From an uncultured Clostridia bacterium (GTDB lineage Bacteria > Bacillota > Clostridia > RUG12999): DNA of 48,435 nucleotides. Positions 8,001 to 16,079 of this stretch are shown piece by piece; within the stretch, counting starts at the first letter, position 1, and each line of letters starts with the position of its first letter. The DNA lies in assembly GCA_946555455.1 (NCBI GenBank), contig CAMNSU010000011.1, forward strand, positions 1 through 48,435, read 5' to 3'. The position numbers and the translations under genes were made by a program. The notes under the pieces are model-generated. The model saw only the letters and a program-made list of their open reading frames with translations. It had not been told where the DNA came from and ran no database searches.

Positions 8001-8492
8001 GGCAGTTTGATTCATTTGATGTTGCAGCATGTGGATTTATCGCTGCCGCCGGAGGAAGCGGCAGAAGAAACGGCTGCGCGGCTGCTGCGGCAGGGATTTA
8101 TCACCGAAGCGCAGGCGGCGGCAGTTCCGCGCGGACAGGTCACGCGGTTTTTGACCTCGCCGCTGTGCGAACGTATGCGGCAGGCAAAGCGCGTGTGGCG
8201 GGAGGTGCCGTTTAATATTGATGTATCCGCAGCAAAGCTGCTGAATAAGCCGGAATATGGGCAGCGGACGGTGCTGCTGCAAGGCGTGATTGACTGCATG
8301 TTTGAAGAAGACGGCGGTATTGTGCTGGTGGACTATAAGACGGATTCCGCGAAAAAAAGTTTGGAGGAACTCACGGCACGTTACCGGCTGCAATTGGAAT
8401 GCTACACACTGGCGGCACAGCGCATCACAGGCAAGCCGGTGCGCGCGCGGTATTTGGCGTTTTTGCGCCACGGCAAAACGGTACAGGTTTAA
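4980..8492 (+). CDS. addA: ATP-dependent helicase/nuclease subunit A (AddA)
   Basis: This encodes 1170 residues with a UvrD/Rep-type superfamily 1 helicase followed by a RecB-type nuclease. Walker A is A-A-A-G-S-G-K-T near residue 25. Walker B is F-I-D-E-Y-Q-D near 387. Further helicase motifs are G-D-I-K-Q-S-I-Y-K-F-R near 421, N-F-R-S-R near 461, S-I-H-K-S-K-G-L-E-F near 777 and Y-V-A-F-T-R-A-R-E-K near 850. The nuclease core appears as G-V-I-D-C then V-D-Y-K-T-D near 1103-1120. The start lies inside addB, in another frame. No intrinsic terminator follows at once; the strong hairpin at 8812-8847 is the first clear stop. Confidence 0.97.
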   Translation: MRWTAAQQQAIDLSGRDLLVSAAAGSGKTAVLSERVAERVKAGADVTSFLIITFTKAAAAQMRDKIGRKIAAALEDDPENAHLRRQMALLGKASVCTIDSFCITLVQNYFHLLDLDPDLKPGGAAELDLLALQVMDEVMEQQYAAHGAAFSHLCSWLGGGREERLAEKLLELYNVMQSFAHPMDWFHESVEMYARAEDGVDALAWVKELKTQYRARLHGMMEQLEVLAQQAEAAGVPAYAKACRGDRQAMEQLQAALAGSWAEAVHAAEISKLPRFASKPKEADAEVCEQIKKERDAVKKAYDEKQRGLCSRIAQTTPERIREGCRRVYPQLQCLEETLRLFDEQFLAAKKEQGMLSFSDFEHLALELVGREDLPVAEQLREKYAEIFIDEYQDCNGVQEELFSTVARRENGVTCNLFMVGDIKQSIYKFRQADPEIFLAKDSGFGTPETETGGAKVVLNQNFRSRKEILDYTNAVFERLMSEQLGDIRYDASHELRPGADYPPCDSGPCGGLPELLLAQAEKEAFSMEDDDLPESAQELEIRMAVNRLMQLMQEGYQVFDSDTGAYRHLQWQDVAVLLRSPSASAHLWEKEFRRREIPFYSDTGGGYFDAQEVRLLLSLLKVVDNPLQDIPLLAVLRSALFGFDENELLRIRAAGGGYFYHAMAKVEDAALQEKCAAVREKLSRWRQMAAALPTDTFLRRLLEETDFYAHVLALPGGEARRGNVRLIFEYAKQFESAKFRGLFHFTRFMERVKQKSDFGASKTLSENCNVVRLMSIHKSKGLEFPVVIVGQLGKRFNLRSAQEKFLTHKSLGLGCEFLDGQRKIRYDLVSHTAIAERMVQESLSEELRVLYVAFTRAREKLILTAADAKAAEKLELWQANKRDAVPPAAVRGASGFLAWVGLSLNTGIRTQVLSAAQIQEDFMTTAARQEQASPALPQGGGQYAEIDRRLSFRYEGAPGGALPTKFSVTELKNVYRREPDGVALVEEDMRQPEFLQDSKGPDAPQLGSLIHLMLQHVDLSLPPEEAAEETAARLLRQGFITEAQAAAVPRGQVTRFLTSPLCERMRQAKRVWREVPFNIDVSAAKLLNKPEYGQRTVLLQGVIDCMFEEDGGIVLVDYKTDSAKKSLEELTARYRLQLECYTLAAQRITGKPVRARYLAFLRHGKTVQV

Positions 8493-8644
8493 CGCGCTGT
8501 GCGCTGCTATCCGGCAGCAGGAGCGCGGTTATCCTTGTCGCTGCCGCGACGCGGATTGTACTTTTTGGAGCAATGTTACCCAAAAACGCTGGGGCGTTCC
8601 GCTTCGCCCCCAATTGTCGCTACGGATATTTACCCCTTGAAAAT

Positions 8645-8745
8645 GTCCTCCGACTTTGTGCTTTGCACAAAGTCTCCCCCTCTTACTTTTCTTGGGGTAA
8701 ATATCCTCCGCTCCTTTGCCCCCAGACCCCCAACCGGCTCCTGCG
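8645..8745. repeat. Interspersed hairpin repeat, copy 2
   Basis: GTCCTCC (8645-8651) is followed by a perfect 10-bp hairpin (8652-8674, loop TTT) and TCCCCCTCTTACTTTT, matching positions 1-46 in order and spacing. Three of the ten base pairs differ from copy 1, each time on both arms. The region 8493-8644 between addA and this copy holds further GC-rich inverted repeats and no convincing gene. Confidence 0.7.
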
Positions 8746-8811
8746 GAGAGCTGGATTCGCTGCATATATTGCAGCATTCTACGGTAAGTAATTAAAACCG
8801 GACTACTATAG

Positions 8812-8847
8812 CAAAAAGGAGATTTCGCTTTTGAAATCTCCTTTTTG
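8812..8847. terminator. Bidirectional intrinsic terminator
   Basis: A perfect 15-bp stem (CAAAAAGGAGATTTC and its complement) has a 6-nt loop, with T-runs on either strand. It separates the addBA side from the XRE gene read on the minus strand. Confidence 0.85.
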
Positions 8848-8919
8848 TTATTCATGCATTTTGTTCGTCCTGCCAAGAAGATAGTCCACACACATATTAT
8901 ATGGGGTGAGACAAATATA

Positions 8920-9144
8920 TTAATCCATATGTCTATACGGTTTTTGCTGATTGGTCAACCCTAAGATATAGTCGGCTGATGTTTTATAAAATTTTGCTAA
9001 AATGATAAGGTAGTCAAGTGGTATAGTATATTCACCTTTTTCGTATCGGGAATATTGTTGTTGACTAATACCTAATAATTGGCTAACAGTATCCTGTGTT
9101 AAATCGTGGTCCTCACGCAAATCTTTTAAACGAGATAAATACAT
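8920..9144 (-). CDS. Short XRE-family regulator
   Basis: The product is 74 residues, essentially one HTH_XRE domain (about residues 4-62). The recognition region T-Q-D-T-V-S-Q-L-L-G-I-S is followed by Q-Q-Q-Y-S-R-Y-E-K-G-E, typical of Cro/CI-like repressors. No second domain is present. A TTGGAGGTG ribosome site precedes the start. The gene is divergent from the small protein gene at 9295, and their shared control region holds two 13-bp direct repeats 31 bp apart, likely binding sites. The composition is AT-rich compared with addBA. This mirrors the XRE/small-protein pair at 180-1042. Confidence 0.88.
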   Translation of the reverse strand: MYLSRLKDLREDHDLTQDTVSQLLGISQQQYSRYEKGEYTIPLDYLIILAKFYKTSADYILGLTNQQKPYRHMD

Positions 9145-9166
9145 TGCTTACACCTCCAATTTCTAT

Positions 9167-9221
9167 TTTACAACAAAAAGGAGATAATACTATTGGCTTT
9201 ACAACAAAAATGATGTATTAT
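9167..9221 (+). promoter_or_regulatory. Promoter of the 9295 gene with 13-bp direct-repeat operators
   Basis: TTTACAACAAAAA occurs at 9167-9179 and again at 9198-9210, a 31-bp period (about three helical turns). The second copy lies inside the spacer of a good promoter, TTGGCT (9193-9198), 17 bp, TATTAT (9216-9221). Binding here by the divergent XRE protein would block the 9295 gene. The binding is inferred. Confidence 0.55.
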
Positions 9222-9294
9222 ATATCTATAGGATATATAATTAAGAATATTAAGAGGTAACACTAAACTGGGGAAAGAAAGGACGTGTAAAGTG

Positions 9295-9594
9295 ATGGAC
9301 AACATCAAGGAAGTGAGAAGGCGAATGAATGTGCAGCAGATACGGGAGTTTTTGCTGGACGGAACGGACGGAGACACAAAAAATCAGCCAACCGTGGAGC
9401 GGCTGGCTGATTTGCAGCGGGAACTGGGGAAATATCTCAAAAGCAATGTGCAGGGGGAAAAGACGAGATATCATATAGAAAGTCTGATATATAAATTATT
9501 GGACGAATGTGAAAACGTCTTTTTTGAGCAGGGAATGCAAGCGGGCGCCCGCATACTGCTGGGAATGCTCGGTCTTGAAAAACTTTCGGAATAA
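9295..9594 (+). CDS. Small acidic protein of unknown function, partner of divergent XRE regulator
   Basis: This encodes 99 residues, soluble, helical and charged, with no signal or membrane segment. The C-terminal block F-F-E-Q-G-M-Q-A-G-A-R-I-L-L-G-M-L-G resembles the C-terminus of the protein at 180-458 and of short DUF6809-like proteins. The ATG at 9295 is preferred over the GTG directly before it because it lies about 10 nt after AAAGGA. It is transcribed from the promoter at 9193-9221. Function is unknown; the recurring link to an XRE gene is the only clue. Confidence 0.72.
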   Translation: MDNIKEVRRRMNVQQIREFLLDGTDGDTKNQPTVERLADLQRELGKYLKSNVQGEKTRYHIESLIYKLLDECENVFFEQGMQAGARILLGMLGLEKLSE

Positions 9595-9683
9595 AATACG
9601 AAATCTGAAACAGCAAAAACTAACCGCAACCGAAACTTTTCAATCACCTAAAGTAGGGATCACCACCACCGCTTTTTAAAATA

Positions 9684-9844
9684 TGGAATGTCCGGACACG
9701 CGCCGGACATTCCATACCTCTCGCTGTTCGGAGTGCCGCGCCTAAGCGGCGCGACGCGCGAGCGCAGAACGGCGGTAGGGGGTGTTCACGAGGGGGATAG
9801 TATGACAGCGACCAAAGGGAGCTGGAAAAAATCCCCCTCGTGAA
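9684..9844 (+). repeat. Three-hairpin structured repeat, copy B
   Basis: This is a 161-nt unit with the same architecture as 1438-1597. P1 (9684-9714) has a 12-bp perfect stem and a 7-nt loop ACACGCG. P2 has outer pairs CTGTTC/GAACGG and inner GTGCCGC/GCGGCGC. P3 is closed by a 14-bp perfect stem (9785-9798 with 9831-9844) and has an inner CAGC-GA-CC-AAA-GG-GA-GCTG helix. It ends 9 bp before the -35 box of the thrS promoter, so it is not part of the thrS leader. The region 9595-9683 before it holds nothing I can identify. Confidence 0.75.
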
Positions 9845-9853
9845 ATGTTTGCC

Positions 9854-9882
9854 TTGACAAATGTAGAAAACTGTGATATAAA
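9854..9882 (+). promoter_or_regulatory. thrS promoter
   Basis: TTGACA (9854-9859), 17 bp, TATAAA (9877-9882). Transcription would start near 9889, at the beginning of the T-box leader. Confidence 0.8.
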
Positions 9883-9888
9883 TAGAAG

Positions 9889-10140
9889 AAAGGCATTGAC
9901 GGAACGAGTAGCCGGAGAAGAAGCAGACAGAGAGAGTGGGGAATAGGCTGGAACCCCAGTCCTGCGGATTTCGGTGAAAACCACTCCCGAGCCGCGTGTG
10001 ATGAGCACTGCCGCCCTCCGGCGTTACAGGAATAGGGTTCTTCAGAAAACCCGAAAGTGAAAAATCAAGGTGGAACCGTGCAAAAAAGAATTGTTTGCAC
10101 CCTTGAACAGGCGAAGCTTCGCTTGTTTAGGGGTGTTTTT
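9889..10140 (+). promoter_or_regulatory. T-box leader, threonine-specific
   Basis: The conserved T-box sequence AAGGTGGAACCGTG lies at 10067-10080. It is followed by an intrinsic terminator (10098-10140) built on GCGAAGCTTCGC with outer CACCC/GGGGTG pairing and a T-run. Stem I begins near 9890. A likely specifier loop, GTGAAAACCACTCCC (from about 9973), contains the threonine codon ACC. Uncharged tRNA-Thr should stabilise the antiterminator and allow thrS transcription. The specifier assignment rests on the downstream gene and on this one triplet. Confidence 0.9.
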
Positions 10141-10278
10141 TGTTTGATATTGTCTGTTTTTGTCGAACACATCTGCGGGTCGGCGAGAAGTCTGACCCCT
10201 GCTGTTCGCAAGAGACAGGCGGCGCCCCTATCCAAAAAATACGATTTAGATAAAACACAGAAGGAGGCTATTTTAATC

Positions 10279-12042
10279 ATGAAAGTAATTGTCAAAGACG
10301 GAAGCGTGCAGGAATGTACGTTTGAGGACGAACTGGGCAGAGACGCCCTGCGGCATACCGCGTCGCACATCTTGGCGCAGGCGGTCAAACGCCTGTATCC
10401 CGAAACAAAACTGGCAATCGGGCCTTCCATTGCGGACGGATTCTACTATGACTTTGACCGCGAAACGCCTTTCACAGAAGAAGAACTGGAAGGGCTGGAA
10501 GCAGAAATGGCGCGCATTGCCAAAGAAAATTTAAAACTGGAACGGTTCACCTTGCCGCGCGCGGAAGCAGTGAAATTGATGGAGGAACGGCGGGAACCTT
10601 ATAAATTGGAACTGATTGCAGACCTGCCGGAAGGGGAAGAATTGAGTTTCTTCAAACAAGGCGAATTTGTGGATTTGTGCGCAGGGCCGCATGTGACCTA
10701 TACTTCGGCGGTCAAAGCGTTCAAATTGACCAGCGTGGCGGGCGCATATTGGCGCGGCAGCGAGAAAAACAAAATGCTGACGCGTATCTATGGCACGGCG
10801 TTTGCGAATAAAACAGATTTAAACGAACATTTGGAACGGCTGGAGGAAGCCAAAAAACGCGACCACCGCAAGCTGGGACGCGAACTGGGATTGTTCCGTA
10901 TCATGGAAGAAGGCCCGGGATTTCCGTTCTTTCTGCCTAAGGGTATGGTGCTGAAAAACATTCTCACCGAATATTGGCGCGAGATTCACACGCGGGAGGG
11001 ATATGTGGAGATTTCCACGCCTATCATGCTCAACCGCGAACTGTGGGAGACCTCGGGACACTGGGATCACTACAAAGAAAATATGTATACCACGGAAATT
11101 GACGAAACGACGTTTGCTGTCAAACCCATGAACTGCCCGGGCGGTATGCTGGTCTACAAAAGCGAACCGCGGTCCTATCGTGACCTGCCCATGCGCATCG
11201 GCGAACTGGGGATTGTGCACCGGCACGAAAAATCCGGCGCGCTGCATGGTTTAATGCGTGTGCGCTGCTTCACGCAGGACGACGCGCACATCTTCATGAC
11301 GCCCGAACAAATCAAATCGGAAATCAAAGGCGTTGTGCGCATGATTGACGAAGTGTATAACCTGTTTGGATTCAAATATCATGTGGAACTGTCCACGCGT
11401 CCGGAGGACAGTATGGGCAGCGACGAGGATTGGAATAACGCAACGGACGCACTGCGGCAGGCGCTGGAGGAACTGGAGTTAGACTATGTGGTCAACGAAG
11501 GAGACGGCGCATTCTACGGTCCCAAGATTGACTTCCATCTGGAAGATTCCATCGGACGGACGTGGCAGTGCGGCACGATTCAGTTGGATTTCCAACTGCC
11601 GCAGCGGTTTGACGCGGAATATACCGGTGCGGACGGACAAAAACACCGTCCCATCATGATTCACCGCGTGGTATTCGGCTCCATTGAACGGTTCATTGGT
11701 ATTTTAACAGAACACTATGCAGGCAAATTCCCGACTTGGCTTGCGCCGGTACAGGTAAAAATTCTGCCTATCACAGACCGCAACAACGAATATGCGGAAA
11801 GCCTGTGCGAACAACTCAAAGAGTGGGGCGTGCGCTGCGAGGTGGACGAACGGCAGGAAAAAACAGGCTTCAAAGTCCGCGAAGCGCAGCTTGCTAAAAT
11901 TCCGTATATGCTGGTCGTAGGCGACCGCGAACAGGAGGAAAACACCGTTTCCGTCCGTCAGCGCGACAGCCAAAAGACGCAGGGCATGAAAGTGGCTGAA
12001 TTTGTGCAGCACATCACAGCGGAAATATATCAAAAAAGATAA
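10279..12042 (+). CDS. thrS: Threonyl-tRNA synthetase, lacking the TGS domain
   Basis: The product is 587 residues. It charges tRNA-Thr with threonine in the cytosol. The editing-domain start (R-H-T-A-S-H-I-L-A-Q-A-V) begins at about residue 26, where most ThrS proteins have a TGS domain of about 60 residues first. Class II core motifs are clear: N-C-P-G-G-M near 292, the motif 2 region G-I-V-H-R-H-E-K-S-G-A-L-H-G near 313, D-D-A-H-I-F near 334, and motif 3 M-I-H-R-V-V-F-G-S-I-E-R near 460. The anticodon-binding domain follows to the end. The start at 10279 is set by AAGGAGG 11 nt upstream; a longer frame would run back into the T-box terminator. It is controlled by the T-box leader. Confidence 0.96.
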   Translation: MKVIVKDGSVQECTFEDELGRDALRHTASHILAQAVKRLYPETKLAIGPSIADGFYYDFDRETPFTEEELEGLEAEMARIAKENLKLERFTLPRAEAVKLMEERREPYKLELIADLPEGEELSFFKQGEFVDLCAGPHVTYTSAVKAFKLTSVAGAYWRGSEKNKMLTRIYGTAFANKTDLNEHLERLEEAKKRDHRKLGRELGLFRIMEEGPGFPFFLPKGMVLKNILTEYWREIHTREGYVEISTPIMLNRELWETSGHWDHYKENMYTTEIDETTFAVKPMNCPGGMLVYKSEPRSYRDLPMRIGELGIVHRHEKSGALHGLMRVRCFTQDDAHIFMTPEQIKSEIKGVVRMIDEVYNLFGFKYHVELSTRPEDSMGSDEDWNNATDALRQALEELELDYVVNEGDGAFYGPKIDFHLEDSIGRTWQCGTIQLDFQLPQRFDAEYTGADGQKHRPIMIHRVVFGSIERFIGILTEHYAGKFPTWLAPVQVKILPITDRNNEYAESLCEQLKEWGVRCEVDERQEKTGFKVREAQLAKIPYMLVVGDREQEENTVSVRQRDSQKTQGMKVAEFVQHITAEIYQKR

Positions 12043-12052
12043 ATATATGAGC

Positions 12053-12096
12053 AAAAACCGCGCCCCCTCCGCTGTTGGCGGAGGGGACGCGGTTTT
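12053..12096. terminator. thrS terminator
   Basis: A long stem pairs AAAACCGCG and CCCCTCCGC with their complements, with one unpaired base per side, and ends in GGTTTTG. A second hairpin (AAACCCGAC/GTCGGGTTT, 12102-12136) follows and would serve the convergent MATE gene. Confidence 0.85.
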
Positions 12097-12168
12097 GTAT
12101 GAAACCCGACCTCATGCGTTACATGGAGTCGGGTTTTCCTATGTTCCTATTTTTGCGCGCCCTACGGC

Positions 12169-13554
12169 TTATGCTGCTGCGCCGGTTGGTTCATCTTTCA
12201 GCGGGAACTGTTTCCATTTGCCTGATTTCATGCGCCATGTGAACAGCGTCACGCGGAACAGCCAATCCATCACCATGGCAATCCATACGCCCACAGCGCC
12301 CCAGCTGCAAAAGACGCACAATACATAGCTGAACGCAATGCGGAACGCCGCCATGGAAAAAATGGAGACGACCATGGTGAAACGTACGTCGTTTGCCGCG
12401 CGCAGGGCGTTTGGCAGCGTAAAAGACAGCGGCCACAGCAGCATGGCGCAGCCGTTGTGAATGAAAATGAGGATATATGCCAGGTGCAGCGTCTCGCCGG
12501 AAAGCTGGTAGATGTTCAGCAGCAGCGGCAGCGAAAGCAGCAAGGTGGTGTTGAGAAGAATGGTGCAAAGGTAGGTGATTCTCAGCAGTTTTTTGATGTA
12601 GTAAACTGCTTGCCGCCAGTCACCCGCGCCCACACAGCGCCCCACCACCGTGATAATAGCAAGATTCATAGCCTGCCCCGGAATGCAGCCCAGTGCGTCA
12701 ATGTTGTTGGCAACCGCATTTGCGGCGATTTGGACAGTGCCAAACAGCGCAATCATGCTCACCACCAGCACGCGCCCAAGCTGGAAAAAACTGTTTTCCA
12801 GTCCGCTGGGGACGCCAATACGTAAGATGCGGCGCATAAGCCTGAAATCGGGACGTGGGAATTTGCGTTCCACATAGAGCGTGTCGGTGGGACGTGTCAC
12901 CAGCACCAGCATCAAACCTGCCGCGACAATGCGCGAAACCAGCGTGGAAATTGCCGCGCCCGCCACGCCCAAATGAAACACGAAAATCAGTAGTGCGTTG
13001 CCCGCAAGATTTAGGAGATTCATCAGCGCCGACACCTGCATGGAGATTTTGGAATTGCCTTTGGAACGGAACAACGCCGCGCAGGCATTATAGACCGCCA
13101 AAAACGGAAATGAAAGCGCGGAATAGAATAAATAGGTCAAAGCATTGTCCATAACGTCCTGTTCAATGCTGCCGAAGAACAGCCGCAAAAGAGGACGTTT
13201 GAACAGCAAAGTCAGCCCCATGACAGCCAGCGCCAACGCCGCGCATAGCAGCAAAAGCTGTCCCGCCGAAGCGCGTGCCTCGTCCTGCCGCCGCGCGCCG
13301 ATAAGCTGTGAAGTGACAACCGCGCCGCCCGTTGCCATGGCGGCAAAGATATTGATAATGACGACGTTTATCATATCCACCAGCGATACGCCGGAGACCG
13401 CGGCTTCTCCCACGGAAGAAATCATCATGGTATCCGCCATGCCGACGGTAATCGCAAGAATTTGTTCAATGACAAGCGGAAGAATGAGCCGCCGTAAATC
13501 TATGCCGGAAAACAATGGATTGGCGGGAAGATACCGCGTAGCTGTGCGTTTCAT
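12169..13554 (-). CDS. MATE-family efflux transporter
   Basis: This encodes 461 residues with about twelve hydrophobic segments in two similar halves, the normal MATE size. The N-terminal half has the typical stretch I-L-P-L-V-I-E-Q-I-L-A-I-T-V-G-M-A-D-T, and T-S-Q-L-I-G-A-R-R follows near residue 84. Such proteins export drugs or metabolites with Na+ or H+ exchange across the cytoplasmic membrane. Substrate specificity cannot be read from the sequence. It lies 129 bp downstream of the AraC-type regulator on the same strand and convergent to thrS. It could be cotranscribed with the regulator, but a hairpin-forming spacer separates them. Confidence 0.93.
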   Translation of the reverse strand: MKRTATRYLPANPLFSGIDLRRLILPLVIEQILAITVGMADTMMISSVGEAAVSGVSLVDMINVVIINIFAAMATGGAVVTSQLIGARRQDEARASAGQLLLLCAALALAVMGLTLLFKRPLLRLFFGSIEQDVMDNALTYLFYSALSFPFLAVYNACAALFRSKGNSKISMQVSALMNLLNLAGNALLIFVFHLGVAGAAISTLVSRIVAAGLMLVLVTRPTDTLYVERKFPRPDFRLMRRILRIGVPSGLENSFFQLGRVLVVSMIALFGTVQIAANAVANNIDALGCIPGQAMNLAIITVVGRCVGAGDWRQAVYYIKKLLRITYLCTILLNTTLLLSLPLLLNIYQLSGETLHLAYILIFIHNGCAMLLWPLSFTLPNALRAANDVRFTMVVSIFSMAAFRIAFSYVLCVFCSWGAVGVWIAMVMDWLFRVTLFTWRMKSGKWKQFPLKDEPTGAAA

Positions 13555-13591
13555 GTTTTTAGAACCTCTTTTCTAAACGGATAAGGGCGGG

Positions 13592-13620
13592 CATTCGATT
13601 TTCTTATGCCTAGGGAACCC
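13592..13620. repeat. Short recurring intergenic motif
   Basis: CATTCGATTTTCTTATGCCTAGG lies between the regulator and MATE genes. Related sequences occur at 32612-32667 (with both halves, forming a hairpin), 48046-48066 and 38905-38921. All are intergenic. Function unknown. Confidence 0.4.
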
Positions 13621-13683
13621 TTATTTTTTATCAATATTAGCATATATGGAAGAAAAAATCATTTTTTTATAAAAGGGACTCTT

Positions 13684-15879
13684 TCAATTCTCCGGCGGGA
13701 ACATTTTATGCGCTTGCCGGAACCGTCCGGGCGTCATAGCAGTGTAGGATTTAAACTGTCTGGAAAACGTGACGGTGTTGGTATAGCCGCAGTGTTCGCT
13801 GATTTGTTCAATAGACCAGTCTGTTTCCAGCAGTTTCTGTTTGGCGGCGTCCAGCCGCGTGCTGGCAAGATAGTCTAAAATCCCTACGCCGAAATGTTCT
13901 TTAAACTTGCGCGACAGATACGCCGGTGTTTTATAAAATTTATCTGCTAAAATCTTCAGATTCAAATTGCTGTCGTCATAGTGCGTGCGGATATAGTTTG
14001 CAATCCGCTCTTCCAGCGGCGCATGGCTGCCGGCTGCATCGGGCAGTGTGGTGACCAATGTTAAAAATTCATCGGTGATGCCCAGCAGCAGTGAAGTGGA
14101 TTTTGCTTCAATCACTTTGTAAGCAATGTTGGATTCATAGAATTTACTTTTGATATCTGCCTGTGCGCGCCGTTCCAACTCCTGCGCCGCGTCATTCATC
14201 ATGGTGAGCAGGTTAAACTTGACGTCGTTCATGTTTTTGCGGTTTTCCGCACAAAACTGAATCATGCTGCGTACCACGTCTTGTGCCTGTGCAGGTTTGC
14301 CGTCTGCCACAGCGGCGGAAAACAGATTAATATATTTTTGATACCCGCCGCCTGTCGGAGCAGGAGCGGTGTTTTGCTGCTGCACAACGCCGGGCGTTCC
14401 GCGCATTTCCGCGCTGTCCAGTTGTCGGCTTGCCTCCTGCCAAAGTTCCTGTATTTCGCCCGGAGACGAGCAGACGCCGCTGAGCGCTACATATCCGTCA
14501 ATACCCAGATAATCTTGCAGTTGGCTGTATGCATGTTCAACGTCATCTATCCGTACCTCGGTATCCGTATTGAGCAAAAACACAATCGTTTCACTCTGCA
14601 CAGAGTGATAGATGTTGCCGGAGCTGCCCAGCAATTCATCAAAAATGTTTGTCACTGCCGTATGCATTAAATCCCGCAAGGATTTTGCGTCATCGCCTTC
14701 CTCCGGCGCATAGATACCCATGTTACCGACGCGCAGCAAAACCAATTGAAACTTCGCATAGGAAAACTCCAGCGGATGCGCTGCGCGTACATCGCCGCGA
14801 ATGATATGGGTAATAAAACTGTCTGCCAAAAAGGAACGGCTTTGCATGATATAGTGGAGATTGCGCGAAATGTTTTGCTGAATCAGTTCAAATTCGTTTC
14901 CTTCACTATCGGCAGTGCCAAGCAAATCCAAAATCTCCTGAACCGGTCGGATTTGGTTGAGCACAAAGCGGCGAATCACAAATCCGCCAATGAAAAATGC
15001 CGCCAGCGTCACCATGAAAATGATTAGCAGCAACAATTTCATGCGGGAAACAATACTATCTTCCTTTATTAAAAGAAGATAACCAAAATGATAGAAAGAA
15101 GAATGCGCGGCAATATAACGCACGCCGCCGCGTGTGATTTTTTGCGGCGTTTGTTCCGGCAGCGTATCCAGTAATGTGTTCAGATCAAACGTTTTGGGTA
15201 GTTCGCCGTTGGAGGTGAAAAGCAGATTGCCACCTTCATCATATAACAACAAATTGGTTTCTCCAAAGAGCCGGACAGAATCATTGAGCGTTGCAAGGCG
15301 TGCAGCGGGAATGGTAATACATAGCGTGACGGCGCGTTGATCTGCATTGCTTTGCAGACTTTTCAGATACAGAATGCCGTCCGCGGTAGTAACAAGGTCG
15401 CCTGTGTGAAAGGCGCGCAGCAGAGATTGCCATTCGCCGGCAGACTGTAGATAGAGCGACGCATATGCTTCATAAGTGTTGATAGCGGTGTCGCCGCCCC
15501 ATGTACCCATGACAAAATCTGCATTTTCAAAATAGACATAAGCGCTGCTGAATAATCCATCGTTGCGCGAAGTGGCAAGACTTAAATGGTCTTTTAACGT
15601 ATTATATTGTGACGAAGAAAGCGACTCGCCCGCCATGGCGGCACGAATACTGGCATGGCTTTCTGTAGTGATATAAACATTGAGCAAATCGTTCAATAAA
15701 TTTTCCACAAAAGACTTGTTGCTGCGCAGTTCGTTCTCCAGCATGTTTTCCGAATATTGATGGAGATAGGAAACCGCGGTGGTGTAAACCACGACGCTCA
15801 GCAACAGCGGAATGAGAAACACAACAATATAGCTTGATGTCAGTTTTTTGGAAAAACTATTTTTGGCATACAGTTTCAT
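13684..15879 (-). CDS. Two-TM AraC-family sensor-regulator (YesN/glycan-locus type)
   Basis: The product is 731 residues. One membrane segment lies at about 18-40 and a second at about 280-305, bracketing an extracellular sensor region of roughly 240 residues. A cytosolic linker follows. The C-terminal 105 residues are an AraC HTH domain: N-L-K-I-L-A-D-K-F-Y as first helix pair, then S-I-E-Q-I-S-E-H-C-G-Y and F-S-R-Q-F-K. This layout is typical of regulators that sense an extracellular sugar and activate neighbouring uptake and degradation genes. The start at 15879 follows GAGGTGAA; an upstream in-frame ATG has no such site. It is divergent from the LplABC-type genes and is the likely activator of the 16-32 kb locus. 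Confidence 0.9.
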   Translation of the reverse strand: MKLYAKNSFSKKLTSSYIVVFLIPLLLSVVVYTTAVSYLHQYSENMLENELRSNKSFVENLLNDLLNVYITTESHASIRAAMAGESLSSSQYNTLKDHLSLATSRNDGLFSSAYVYFENADFVMGTWGGDTAINTYEAYASLYLQSAGEWQSLLRAFHTGDLVTTADGILYLKSLQSNADQRAVTLCITIPAARLATLNDSVRLFGETNLLLYDEGGNLLFTSNGELPKTFDLNTLLDTLPEQTPQKITRGGVRYIAAHSSFYHFGYLLLIKEDSIVSRMKLLLLIIFMVTLAAFFIGGFVIRRFVLNQIRPVQEILDLLGTADSEGNEFELIQQNISRNLHYIMQSRSFLADSFITHIIRGDVRAAHPLEFSYAKFQLVLLRVGNMGIYAPEEGDDAKSLRDLMHTAVTNIFDELLGSSGNIYHSVQSETIVFLLNTDTEVRIDDVEHAYSQLQDYLGIDGYVALSGVCSSPGEIQELWQEASRQLDSAEMRGTPGVVQQQNTAPAPTGGGYQKYINLFSAAVADGKPAQAQDVVRSMIQFCAENRKNMNDVKFNLLTMMNDAAQELERRAQADIKSKFYESNIAYKVIEAKSTSLLLGITDEFLTLVTTLPDAAGSHAPLEERIANYIRTHYDDSNLNLKILADKFYKTPAYLSRKFKEHFGVGILDYLASTRLDAAKQKLLETDWSIEQISEHCGYTNTVTFSRQFKSYTAMTPGRFRQAHKMFPPEN

Positions 15880-15948
15880 GAACCGATTCACCTCGTTTTT
15901 TGCAATATACATGTGCGCATGACAGAGGAAAATAAAGTAACTATCCAC

Positions 15949-15977
15949 AGTATATCATACAACATATAAAATGGCAA
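15949..15977 (-). promoter_or_regulatory. Promoter of the AraC-type regulator gene
   Basis: Read on the minus strand: TTGCCA (15972-15977), 17 bp, TATACT (15949-15954), about 70 bp before the regulator start. Confidence 0.6.
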
Positions 15978-16079
15978 TATCTAAAATGGCGCAAAAAAGA
16001 TACAAAAACGAAACAAACCAACAAAAACTAAAAAAACGTCAAAAAGTGCGATTCTGTACGGCGTTTTTTCTTTTGTTTG

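Noticed and set aside
10057-10278. Upstream extension of thrS by 74 codons
   Set aside because: The extension crosses the T-box sequence and the leader terminator, and the AAGGAGG site fits the start at 10279.
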